NCBI GenBank assembly: GCA_036276255.1
Contig: DASUPK010000019.1
Location: forward strand, 1 to 14,910
From: DASUPK01 sp036276255
GTDB lineage: Bacteria; Actinomycetota; Thermoleophilia; Solirubrobacterales; 70-9
Length of the DNA stretch: 14,910 nucleotides
Direction: 5' to 3'
The stretch's first letter is position 1, and each line of letters opens with the position of its first letter. The notes under the pieces were generated by a model. It was given only the letters and a program-made list of their open reading frames with translations, made no database searches and had not been told where the DNA came from. The position numbers were made by a program, and so were the translations under genes. This document shows, piece by piece, positions 1 through 6,415 of this stretch.

Positions 1-1563
1 CGCGGCGAGACCTCGCGCGCGGCGAGCAGCAAGCCCAACGTGATCATGTTCACCACGGACGATCAGACCGTCCGGGACATGGCGGTGATGCCGAAGACCC
101 AGGCGCTGATCGGCAACGCGGGCGCCAGCTTCCTCCATGCATATGCCTCTGACCCGCTCTGCTGCCCCTCGCGGGTCACGGTCCAGACGGGTGAGTATGC
201 CCACAACACGGGCGTGCTCGGCAACACGCCACCACAGGGCGGATATCAGTCCTTCAACGACAAGAACGACCTGCCGGTCTGGCTGCAGGCCGATGGCTAT
301 CGCACGATTCACATCGGCAAGATGCCGAATGGTTTCGCTGACCCGGCCGTCGGCGGCCCCACCTACGTGCCTCCCGGTTGGGGACCCTTCGCCGGCGGAA
401 CGGGTGCCGCCTCCAAGGGCGAGTTCTACGGCTTCATCGGGCCGCCGTCCTCCTACACGGGGTTCACCCTCGACCAGAACGGCGTGCCGACGAACTACAG
501 CCCGGACGAATACTCGACCGACGTCTACTCCGATCTGGCGGTCGATCGAATCGACAACCACCTGGCGAACTTCCCGAACAACCCGCTCTACATGCAGGTC
601 CAGTTCTTCGCGCCTCACGATCCCGCCACGCCGGCCCCGAAGTACGCCAACGCCTTCGCCACCGCCCCGCTCCCGGTCGATGCGAGCTTCAACGAGAAGA
701 ACGTCAAGGACAAGCCCGCCTGGATCAAGCGGATCAAGCGCTTCGGTCCCGGCCTGATCGCGAAGATCCAGACCCGCTACCAGCACCGCCTCGAGACGCT
801 GCTCTCGGTCGATGACGCTGTCGAGAAGATCGTCAACGACCTGCAGTCGCACGGCGCCCTCGACAACACCTATCTGATCTTCACCTCGGACCAGGGCTTC
901 ATGCAGGGCCAGCACCGCCTGCATCAGGGCAAGTTCGTCCCCTACGACCCCTCCACGCAGGTGCCGCTGCTCATCCGCGGGCCCGGCGTCCCGGCCGGCT
1001 CCCAGCCCAGGAGTCTCGTCTGGAACGGGGACATCGCTTCGACGATCCTGCAGATGACGGGCGCGAAGCCAGGCCTTCCGCAGGACGGCCAGTCGATGCT
1101 CCCTCTGGCGCAGAATCCGGCGCAGAAGTCGACGCGCCCGATTCTGTTCGAGACGGGACCGCCCGGAACGACCTTCGAGCCCGGGACCGGCACCGCGGCG
1201 GCGGCGAGCGGACACCGCCGCCCGGTCAAGGTCGGCACCTACGTCAAGAACACCGACCTGGACCACACGGCGCAGCTCTCCCGCGCGATCGTCGCCCCCC
1301 GGTACCGCGCGATCCGCACGGGCCGCTACCTGCTCACCAAGTACTCCGACGGCGGCCGCGAGATGTACGACATCTCCAGCGACCCCCTGATGCTGAACTC
1401 GGTCTGGAAGAACGGGCGCTACGCGCCCGTCAAGAAGTTCCTCCTCAAGGCGCTCGCCAAGCTCGTGCACTGCAGTGGCGCGCCCTGCTCGATGCAGATC
1501 GGCAAGCCGCCGAAGCCGCTGGCGAAGCCCAAGAAGCGCAAGCAGAAGACCGTCACGCCATAG
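1..1563 (+). CDS. sulfatase family protein (5' end outside window)
   Basis: Type I sulfatase of the alkaline phosphatase superfamily, hydrolysing a sulfate ester; the natural substrate is unknown. The frame is open from base 1, and the N-terminal family motif KPNVIMFTTDDQ begins at base 31, so the start and any signal peptide lie upstream. A GTG at 40 falls inside this motif and is not a credible start. The formylglycine motif C-x-P-S-R reads LCCPSR, with the Cys to be modified at codon 160-162. Other sites are the metal-binding DD near the start, HIGK, a PHD motif, and TSDQGF around 886 followed by GQHRLHQGK and VPLLIRGPG. The usual metal-ligand Asn after the Asp is Gln here. The overall pattern resembles N-acetylglucosamine-6-sulfatase-like bacterial arylsulfatases. 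The C-terminus is Lys/Pro-rich. A formylglycine-generating enzyme must be encoded elsewhere. The next gene starts 10 bp downstream, suggesting cotranscription. Confidence 0.9.
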   Translation, partial: RGETSRAASSKPNVIMFTTDDQTVRDMAVMPKTQALIGNAGASFLHAYASDPLCCPSRVTVQTGEYAHNTGVLGNTPPQGGYQSFNDKNDLPVWLQADGYRTIHIGKMPNGFADPAVGGPTYVPPGWGPFAGGTGAASKGEFYGFIGPPSSYTGFTLDQNGVPTNYSPDEYSTDVYSDLAVDRIDNHLANFPNNPLYMQVQFFAPHDPATPAPKYANAFATAPLPVDASFNEKNVKDKPAWIKRIKRFGPGLIAKIQTRYQHRLETLLSVDDAVEKIVNDLQSHGALDNTYLIFTSDQGFMQGQHRLHQGKFVPYDPSTQVPLLIRGPGVPAGSQPRSLVWNGDIASTILQMTGAKPGLPQDGQSMLPLAQNPAQKSTRPILFETGPPGTTFEPGTGTAAAASGHRRPVKVGTYVKNTDLDHTAQLSRAIVAPRYRAIRTGRYLLTKYSDGGREMYDISSDPLMLNSVWKNGRYAPVKKFLLKALAKLVHCSGAPCSMQIGKPPKPLAKPKKRKQKTVTP

Positions 1564-1573
1564 AGTCCCCGCC

Positions 1574-2887
1574 ATGGCGCGGAGGATGAGCGCGGAAGAG
1601 GCCGCTGGCCTGTTCGAACCGAAGGACACCTTCGCGGTGCCCCTCGGCCCCGGCCAGCCCGCCGCGCTCCTGGAGGCGCTCGGCGAGCGGGACGACTGGG
1701 AGGAGCTGCGGATCTTCACCGCGCTGCTCTTCGTCTTCACCCCCCTCTTCAGCCACCCGAACGTTCACTACCTGTCGGGGTTCTACGGCCCGATCGAGCG
1801 GGTCCTGCGCGATCAGGGCGCCAACATCAGCTTCGCGCCGGCGGACTTCCGCCGCTTCGAGCCGATCCTCGAGGACCAGCCCCCCCGGGTGTTCGCTACC
1901 GCGGCCGCCCCGCCCGACGCTGACGGCTGGTGCAGCCTCTCACTGCACGCGGGCAGCACCTACGACGAGATGCTGCGAATCGCCGACGACCCGAATCGCC
2001 TGCTGATCGCCGAGGTCTCCGAGCTCTTCCCGCGAACGCCGGGCTATGAGCCCGACTACAAGCACGCCCTCCACGTCGACCAGATCGACGTCCTGGTCGA
2101 GAGCGACAAGGGGCCGCTGCCCCTCGAGGACCCGCCCCCCGGGGACGCGGAGCGGGCAATCGCCGAGCACGCCCGCCACTACATCCCGGACGGAGCGACG
2201 CTTCAAACGGGCATCGGCGCGATCCCATCGACGATCGCCGGGCTGCTCGCCGAGGGGGACGGTGGCGACTACGGCGCCCACTCCGAGATGTTCACCACCG
2301 GCCTGATGCACCTTCACGAGGCCGGGAAGATCACCAACCGGAAGGGCCAGTACGACGGTGTCTCGGTCGCGACCTTCGCCGGCGGTACCCAGGAGCTCTA
2401 CGAGTGGCTCGACGAGAACCCCGACATCGCCTTCCTCCCCGTCTCGATCGTGAACTCTCCCGCCGTGATCGCCCGCAACCGCAGAATGGTGACGATCAAC
2501 GGCGCGCTCTCGGTGGACATCCACGGTCAGGTGATCGCGGACACGATCAACGCCGACCAGTTCTCGGGGATCGGCGGACACGAGGACTTCGTCTCTGGTC
2601 CCGCCCTCTCCTTGGAGGCCACCTCCCTGCTCTGCCTCTCCTCCACCTACGCCCACGCGGACAAGCGCTACTCACGAATCGTGCCCTGGTTCGACGTCGG
2701 CGCCGTGATCACCACCCCGCGCCATCAGGTGGACGTGATCGTCACCGAGTACGGCGCCGCCGAGCTGCAGGGCAAGACCGTTCATCAGCGCGGCGAGGCC
2801 CTGGCCGCGGTCGCCCATCCCGACTATCGCGACGAGCTGCTCGCCGCCGCGGAGCGCGCCTCGCACGGACACGCCCCCTTCCAGTGA
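1574..2887 (+). CDS. acetyl-CoA hydrolase / 4-hydroxybutyrate CoA-transferase family protein
   Basis: Class I CoA-transferase of the acetyl-CoA hydrolase/4-hydroxybutyrate CoA-transferase family, moving CoA between acyl groups or hydrolysing acyl-CoA in the cytoplasm. The 437-aa length is normal for the family. Seen in the sequence: a glycine-rich QTGIGAIP motif near residue 215; the catalytic-glutamate motif GAHSEMFTTG with the Glu at residue 238; and the C-terminal CoA-site motif GIGGHEDFVSG. The start is the ATG 10 bp after the sulfatase stop. A second ATG at 1586 is possible, but a GGAGG directly abuts it with no spacer. The open frame extends upstream to 1475 inside the sulfatase gene, and that part looks like non-coding Arg/Ser-rich translation. 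The stop overlaps the start of the next gene. Acyl specificity cannot be read from sequence; acetate or another short carboxylate made by the neighbouring oxidase is a reasonable guess. Confidence 0.88.
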   Translation: MARRMSAEEAAGLFEPKDTFAVPLGPGQPAALLEALGERDDWEELRIFTALLFVFTPLFSHPNVHYLSGFYGPIERVLRDQGANISFAPADFRRFEPILEDQPPRVFATAAAPPDADGWCSLSLHAGSTYDEMLRIADDPNRLLIAEVSELFPRTPGYEPDYKHALHVDQIDVLVESDKGPLPLEDPPPGDAERAIAEHARHYIPDGATLQTGIGAIPSTIAGLLAEGDGGDYGAHSEMFTTGLMHLHEAGKITNRKGQYDGVSVATFAGGTQELYEWLDENPDIAFLPVSIVNSPAVIARNRRMVTINGALSVDIHGQVIADTINADQFSGIGGHEDFVSGPALSLEATSLLCLSSTYAHADKRYSRIVPWFDVGAVITTPRHQVDVIVTEYGAAELQGKTVHQRGEALAAVAHPDYRDELLAAAERASHGHAPFQ

Positions 2888-4068
2888 GCTCCGAGCCCCC
2901 TTCCCCCCTCTTCGGCGACTACTACCGCGAGATCTACGCGAAGGGGATGCTCGCCGGCGAGCGGCCGACGCTGCCGATGGCCTGGGCCGAGCTCGAGGCC
3001 AAGGCGCGGGAGTCGCTCGACGAGCGGGCAATCGCGTACATCTTCGGCGGCGCGGGGTCCGAGGACACGATGCGCGCCAACCTGGAGGCGTTCAGGCGCT
3101 GGCGCATCGTCCCGCGGGTGCTGCGCCAGGACCTCTCCGAACGTGACCTCTCGCTGGAACTGCTCGGCACCGAGATGCCGGCCCCGGTGCTGCTGGCCCC
3201 GATCGGGGTGCAGACCCTCCTCCACGAGGACGGGGAGTTGGCCTCCGCCCGAGCGGCGTCGACACTGCGGCTCCCACTGATCTCCAGCACGGCCTCGGCG
3301 ACCGCCATGGAGGAGATCGCCGAGGCGAACGCCGATGGGCCTCGCTGGTTCCAGCTCTACTGGCCCAACGACGACGAGATCGCTGCGAGCCTGGTTCGCC
3401 GCGCCGAGGGCGTCGGATACTCGGCGCTCGTTCTCACCGTCGACAACTACGTGCCGGGCTGGAAGCCCCGCGACCTGCAGCAGGCCTACCTCCCCTTCCT
3501 CGAGGGAGTGGGGATCGCGCAATACCTCTCGGACCCCGTGTTCCAAGCGGGTCTCGAGAAGACACCGGAGGAGGACATCGGCGCCGCGGTGGGGCGCTTC
3601 CTCGGCGTCTTCGCCAACCCGAACCTGACCTGGGAGCGACTCGAATGGCTGCGCGGTGAGACGACGCTGCCGATCGTGATCAAGGGCATCCTCCACCCCG
3701 AGGATGCTCGCGAGGCGCGCGAGCGCGGCATCGACGGGATCGTCGTCTCGAACCACGGAGGGCGCCAGATCGACGGCGCGATCGCGTCGCTCGACGCGCT
3801 GCCGCCGATCGTGGACGCGGTCGGCGAGGGGATGGCGATCCTCCTCGACAGCGGGATTCGCTCCGGAGCAGATGCTTTCAAGGCTCTCGCCCTCGGCGCC
3901 GACGCCGTCTTGATCGGCCGGCCCTACCTCTGGGGCCTAGCGCTCGATGGTCAGAACGGGATCGAAATAGTGCTGCGGTCGGTGCTTGCGGAGCTCGACC
4001 TGACGATGGCGTTGTGCGGGGCGACCAGGCTGAGCGAGATCGACTCCGGGCTCCTGCGCGCTCTCTAG
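2884..4068 (+). CDS. FMN-dependent alpha-hydroxy-acid oxidase, lactate 2-monooxygenase-like
   Basis: FMN enzyme of the glycolate oxidase/lactate dehydrogenase family, most like mycobacterial lactate 2-monooxygenase (L-lactate + O2 to acetate + CO2 + water). The GTG start overlaps the preceding TGA as GTGA and gives 394 aa, the length I recall for the Mycobacterium enzyme. Landmarks: AYIFGGAGSEDT (Tyr52), LLAPIG, FQLYWPNDDE (Tyr159), GWKPRDL with YLPFLEG and SDPVF typical of the monooxygenase subgroup, VIKGIL (Lys267), the catalytic SNHGGRQID (His291, Arg294), and the phosphate-binding DSGIRSGAD and GRPYLWGLA. The substrate-site Arg expected in GWRPRDL is Lys194 here. The last 132 bp are overlapped on the opposite strand by the RsbA-like gene; the C-terminal sequence here looks family-like, so this reading is genuine. 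Lactate itself as substrate is inference; another 2-hydroxy acid is possible. Confidence 0.9.
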   Translation: MSSEPPSPLFGDYYREIYAKGMLAGERPTLPMAWAELEAKARESLDERAIAYIFGGAGSEDTMRANLEAFRRWRIVPRVLRQDLSERDLSLELLGTEMPAPVLLAPIGVQTLLHEDGELASARAASTLRLPLISSTASATAMEEIAEANADGPRWFQLYWPNDDEIAASLVRRAEGVGYSALVLTVDNYVPGWKPRDLQQAYLPFLEGVGIAQYLSDPVFQAGLEKTPEEDIGAAVGRFLGVFANPNLTWERLEWLRGETTLPIVIKGILHPEDAREARERGIDGIVVSNHGGRQIDGAIASLDALPPIVDAVGEGMAILLDSGIRSGADAFKALALGADAVLIGRPYLWGLALDGQNGIEIVLRSVLAELDLTMALCGATRLSEIDSGLLRAL

Positions 4069-5037
4069 CCGATCGGCGGGTGCCCCGCCCGGTGCCGCAA
4101 CGTGGATCGAGACCGTGCAGCCGGGCCCGCTGCGGATCTCGACGGCGTCGCAGAGCATCCGGGCCAGCCAGATGCCACGGCCTCCGACGCCCTCCCCAGG
4201 AGGAATGAGCTGGCCGGCGAGCGGGTCCTCGATGCCCGCTCCGGAGTCGCTCACCTCGCAGACGAGCTCGGCCTCGCGCGACCAGACCCGCAGGGTCGCC
4301 GGCGGCCTTCCGTGCACCACGGCGTTGCCGGCGATCTCGTTGACCGCGAGCACCAGCCCCTCGGCGCGCGCGCCCGAAATGCCCGAGGAGGTCGCCATGG
4401 AGCTGACGAGCCGCCGCAGCTGGCGGAGGCCGGCGAGATCGAAGTCCACGACCGCGGCGGGCTCCCCGTCGATTGGCCCGATGTGCGAATCGAGCCGCCG
4501 GCAGAAGTCGACCGGCTCCTCATAGCGGTCGCTGGCGGAATGTCCGCCCGGCTCAGCGAGCACCGGATGGGTGTGGAGAGCGTGCTCGAGGATCTCCCCT
4601 GGCAGCACGCGCGCGTCGTAGGCGCAGATGAAATCGACTCCCATGTCCTCGAAGGCGAAGTTGGTAACGGCCTCGTGGCGGGCCCAGTCCCGGACTTGCG
4701 CCTCGCTCCCGGTCGCCCACGGCGGTTCCCAGATCACCCGCGTCCGGGCGGCCCCCCTCTCCCTCGCCCAGCGGGCCAGCTTGTCGCGGGTGCCAGCCGA
4801 GGTCTCGAACCACTCCTCGGCGGTGAGCGGGGTGACCCCGTCGGGCTCGCCGCCGAGCGCGGATCGCAGGCCCTCGAGGCTCGGTCCCGGCACTGCGACG
4901 AGCACCGGCTCCCCGGCGGCGATCCCATGCTCGACGAAGGGAACCGCAACCTCGGCGAACGCGTCATCGGACCCGTAGGTCAGGGCCGAATGAAGATATC
5001 CCTGGTGAGGGGCGGACGCTTCCCCTTCGCGCTGCAT
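3937..5037 (-). CDS. RsbA-like MEDS-domain and ATPase anti-sigma regulatory protein
   Basis: Predicted cytoplasmic regulator joining an N-terminal MEDS domain (about residues 12-165) to a GHKL serine-kinase-type ATPase domain (about 195-315), the architecture of RsbA-like anti-sigma proteins that control SigB-type factors. MEDS landmarks are TYGSDDAFAEVAVPFVEHG, the RVIWEPPW segment and VDFICAYD. ATPase landmarks are the N box NEIAGNAVVHG (233-243), the G1 box DSGAGI (264-269) and GGRGIWLARML (285-295). The ATG at 5037 is chosen over an in-frame TTG at 5040; a weak AAAGG lies 7 nt upstream. The protein is 366 aa. Residues after about 320 are a low-complexity tail translated opposite the end of the flavoenzyme gene and are unlikely to be conserved. 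No sigma or anti-anti-sigma gene is adjacent, so the partner is unknown. MEDS domains are linked to sensing of small or methylated ligands, but no ligand can be named here. Confidence 0.85.
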   Translation of the reverse strand: MQREGEASAPHQGYLHSALTYGSDDAFAEVAVPFVEHGIAAGEPVLVAVPGPSLEGLRSALGGEPDGVTPLTAEEWFETSAGTRDKLARWARERGAARTRVIWEPPWATGSEAQVRDWARHEAVTNFAFEDMGVDFICAYDARVLPGEILEHALHTHPVLAEPGGHSASDRYEEPVDFCRRLDSHIGPIDGEPAAVVDFDLAGLRQLRRLVSSMATSSGISGARAEGLVLAVNEIAGNAVVHGRPPATLRVWSREAELVCEVSDSGAGIEDPLAGQLIPPGEGVGGRGIWLARMLCDAVEIRSGPGCTVSIHVAAPGGAPADRLESAQEPGVDLAQPGRPAQRHRQVELRKHRPQHYFDPVLTIER

Positions 5038-5054
5038 CAAGAAGCCTTTACCCG

Positions 5055-5077
5055 GTGTGGTGCCAACTTAGCCACAC
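5055..5077. promoter_or_regulatory. inverted repeat in a divergent promoter region
   Basis: Perfect 6-bp arms GTGTGG and CCACAC are separated by 11 bp. They lie in the 78-bp space between the start of the RsbA-like gene (minus strand) and the start of the lysozyme gene (plus strand). On the minus strand a GGGTAA, resembling a SigB-type -10 element, directly follows the dyad and sits 10 nt before the RsbA-like ATG, but I see no matching -35 element. The dyad could be an operator for either gene. The function is inferred from position only. Confidence 0.3.
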
Positions 5078-5115
5078 GCTCCGATCGCCTCCGGGGCGGG
5101 TTGCAGAATCCAGAC

Positions 5116-5883
5116 ATGAGAACTGGCGAGAGAAAGTGGCTGGCGACCGCCCTCCTGGTGCTCTGTGCGGTGGCCCTCGCCCTCGCGCCGTCCTCGGCGA
5201 GTGCCGGAACCAAGGCGATGGGCATCGACGTCTCCCGTTTCCAGGGACCGATCGACTGGCCCACCGTCGCCACGGCCGGCGGTATCAGGTTCGCCTTCGT
5301 GCAGGCGAGCCGGGGCAGCGGCACGGACTGCACCGTGAAGCCCGGGCAATGCGGGGCCGACCCCTACTTCGCCACGAACCGGGTCGCGGCGGAGTCCAAC
5401 GGGATCCGCGTGGGCGCGTACCACCGCGCGTTCGCGGCCGGGGGCACTGCCGCGGACGCACGCGCTGATGCGATCGCCGAGGCCGACGTCTTCCTGGCGG
5501 CGGTCGGCTCCCTGCAGAGCGGCGAGCTGGTGCCGGTGCTGGACGTCGAGACGCCGTTCAGCGGCATGACAGCAGCGTCGCTGCGGACCTGGATCCGGGT
5601 CTGGGTGAAGAAGGTGAACAAGCGGCTCGGCCGCAAGCCGATGATCTACACGAACGCCACCAGCTGGGCCGCGACGGGCAACACCCTCGAGTTCGCGAAG
5701 GCGAGGTACCCGCTCTGGGTTGCCGAGTGGGGCGTGTCGCGTCCCTCGGTTCCCGCGTCGAATTGGGCAAGGCACGGCTACTCGGTCTGGCAGTACTCCA
5801 GCTCGGGCACCGTCCAGGGGATCTCGGGGAACGTCGATCAGGACCGGCTCGGCAAGGGACTCGCCAAGATCACCGTGCGCTGA
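5116..5883 (+). CDS. secreted GH25 family lysozyme
   Basis: Glycoside hydrolase family 25 (N,O-diacetylmuramidase type), expected to cut the MurNAc-GlcNAc bond of peptidoglycan outside the membrane. The 255-aa protein begins with a clear signal peptide: basic n-region MRTGERK, a hydrophobic core to about residue 24, then SSASA with likely cleavage near residue 30. The mature protein starts almost directly with the family motif GIDVSRFQGPIDW, followed by FAFVQAS, VGAYH, the catalytic PVLDVET segment (Asp and Glu), LWVAEWG and the C-terminal WQYSSSG plus NVDQDRL. There is no extra cell-wall-binding domain. The ATG at 5116 is the only start that gives this signal peptide; the longer open frame upstream is antisense to the RsbA-like gene. 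There is no good Shine-Dalgarno sequence. Two Cys near 76 and 83 may form a disulfide. A terminator-like hairpin follows the stop immediately. Confidence 0.92.
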   Translation: MRTGERKWLATALLVLCAVALALAPSSASAGTKAMGIDVSRFQGPIDWPTVATAGGIRFAFVQASRGSGTDCTVKPGQCGADPYFATNRVAAESNGIRVGAYHRAFAAGGTAADARADAIAEADVFLAAVGSLQSGELVPVLDVETPFSGMTAASLRTWIRVWVKKVNKRLGRKPMIYTNATSWAATGNTLEFAKARYPLWVAEWGVSRPSVPASNWARHGYSVWQYSSSGTVQGISGNVDQDRLGKGLAKITVR

Positions 5884-5900
5884 CGGCGCTCGTCGCGCCG
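5884..5900. terminator. hairpin terminator between convergent genes
   Basis: A perfect 6-bp stem CGGCGC/GCGCCG with a 5-nt loop starts right after the lysozyme stop codon and is followed by CTCCCCTTTA. The run of T is short, so it is a weak intrinsic terminator at best. It lies in the 34-bp gap between the convergent lysozyme and DUF779 genes and could serve both. Confidence 0.45.
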
Positions 5901-5917
5901 CTCCCCTTTATTCGGTC

Positions 5918-6298
5918 CTAGTGAGCGGAAGTTGAGGGGTGAACGCGCTCTGACGCGCGCAGAGACCGACTACGACTGACGAAGTGCCGGCGTTCGAGCC
6001 CCTTGAGCCCGATGCCCGCAGCCGGTCCCGCAGCAACGTCGATCAGAAACTCCGGCCGCCCCCAGAGGTCATAACGCGTGCCGTCCACGTAGACGGGCGC
6101 GCCCCCCACCTCTCCGACGCGGATGTCGTCGGGGTCGGGCAGAAGCTCGGCTCGGGTGAGGCAGAGGATCTCGCCCCCCTCGCAGGACGGGCCGGTTCCA
6201 GCGAAGGCGAGGGGGCCGTGGGTGCTCCACAGGCTCTCGAGCAACTCGATCGCCTCGGCTGTCCCTGTGACGCGGGTGGCGGCGAACTGCCAACTCAC
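5918..6298 (-). CDS. DUF779-like protein with an altered cysteine motif
   Basis: A 126-aa soluble protein that I assign to DUF779, a small family often encoded beside aldehyde dehydrogenases and of unknown biochemical role. Matches to the family pattern as I know it: HGPLAF near residue 27, the position of the usual SGGCCDGS motif, GEVGGAPVYV, a Tyr/Trp block (YDLW), LIDVAAGPAAGIGL where most members have DVVPGRGGGFSLE, and RHFVSRSRSL near the end. The paired-Cys motif reads TGPSCEGG, so the first Cys is Ser38 while Cys39 and Cys46 remain. The start is GTG at 6298, with only a weak AGG upstream. It is divergent from the histidine kinase gene across 117 bp and convergent with the lysozyme gene. 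No aldehyde dehydrogenase is adjacent; the nearest aldehyde-related gene is the formaldehyde dehydrogenase 7 kb away. Confidence 0.68.
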   Translation of the reverse strand: MSWQFAATRVTGTAEAIELLESLWSTHGPLAFAGTGPSCEGGEILCLTRAELLPDPDDIRVGEVGGAPVYVDGTRYDLWGRPEFLIDVAAGPAAGIGLKGLERRHFVSRSRSLRASERVHPSTSAH

Positions 6299-6400
6299 AG
6301 CGCCAACCTAGTCCACGGCGCGAACGCATCCATCCGCGCCAAGGACCGAAGCTCTCTCGGTACTCTCCACGTAGCCCGCGATGCTCTGCGGAACCTTCGT

Positions 6401-6410
6401 GGGAGAGGGG
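6401..6410 (+). promoter_or_regulatory. ribosome binding site that fixes the kinase start
   Basis: GGGAGAGGGG ends 5 nt before the GTG at 6416. It supports that GTG over the in-frame TTG at 6413 and over the long upstream extension of the open frame, which runs antisense through the DUF779 gene. Confidence 0.55.
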
Positions 6411-6415
6411 ATTTG

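Noticed and set aside
1475..1573. Upstream extension of the CoA-transferase frame inside the sulfatase gene
   Set aside because: Arg/Ser-rich out-of-frame translation of the sulfatase C-terminus; family homology begins after the ATG at 1574.
2824..3756. 310-aa and 1940-2656 238-aa antisense open frames
   Set aside because: Both lie opposite well-supported CoA-transferase and flavoenzyme genes and show only GC-bias composition without recognisable motifs.
4102..5115. Long upstream extension of the lysozyme frame
   Set aside because: This part is antisense to the RsbA-like gene; the ATG at 5116 gives a normal signal peptide and mature domain, so no fusion is needed.
5984..6415. Upstream extension of the histidine kinase frame
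   Set aside because: It runs antisense through the DUF779 gene and lacks family sequence; a strong Shine-Dalgarno precedes the GTG at 6416.
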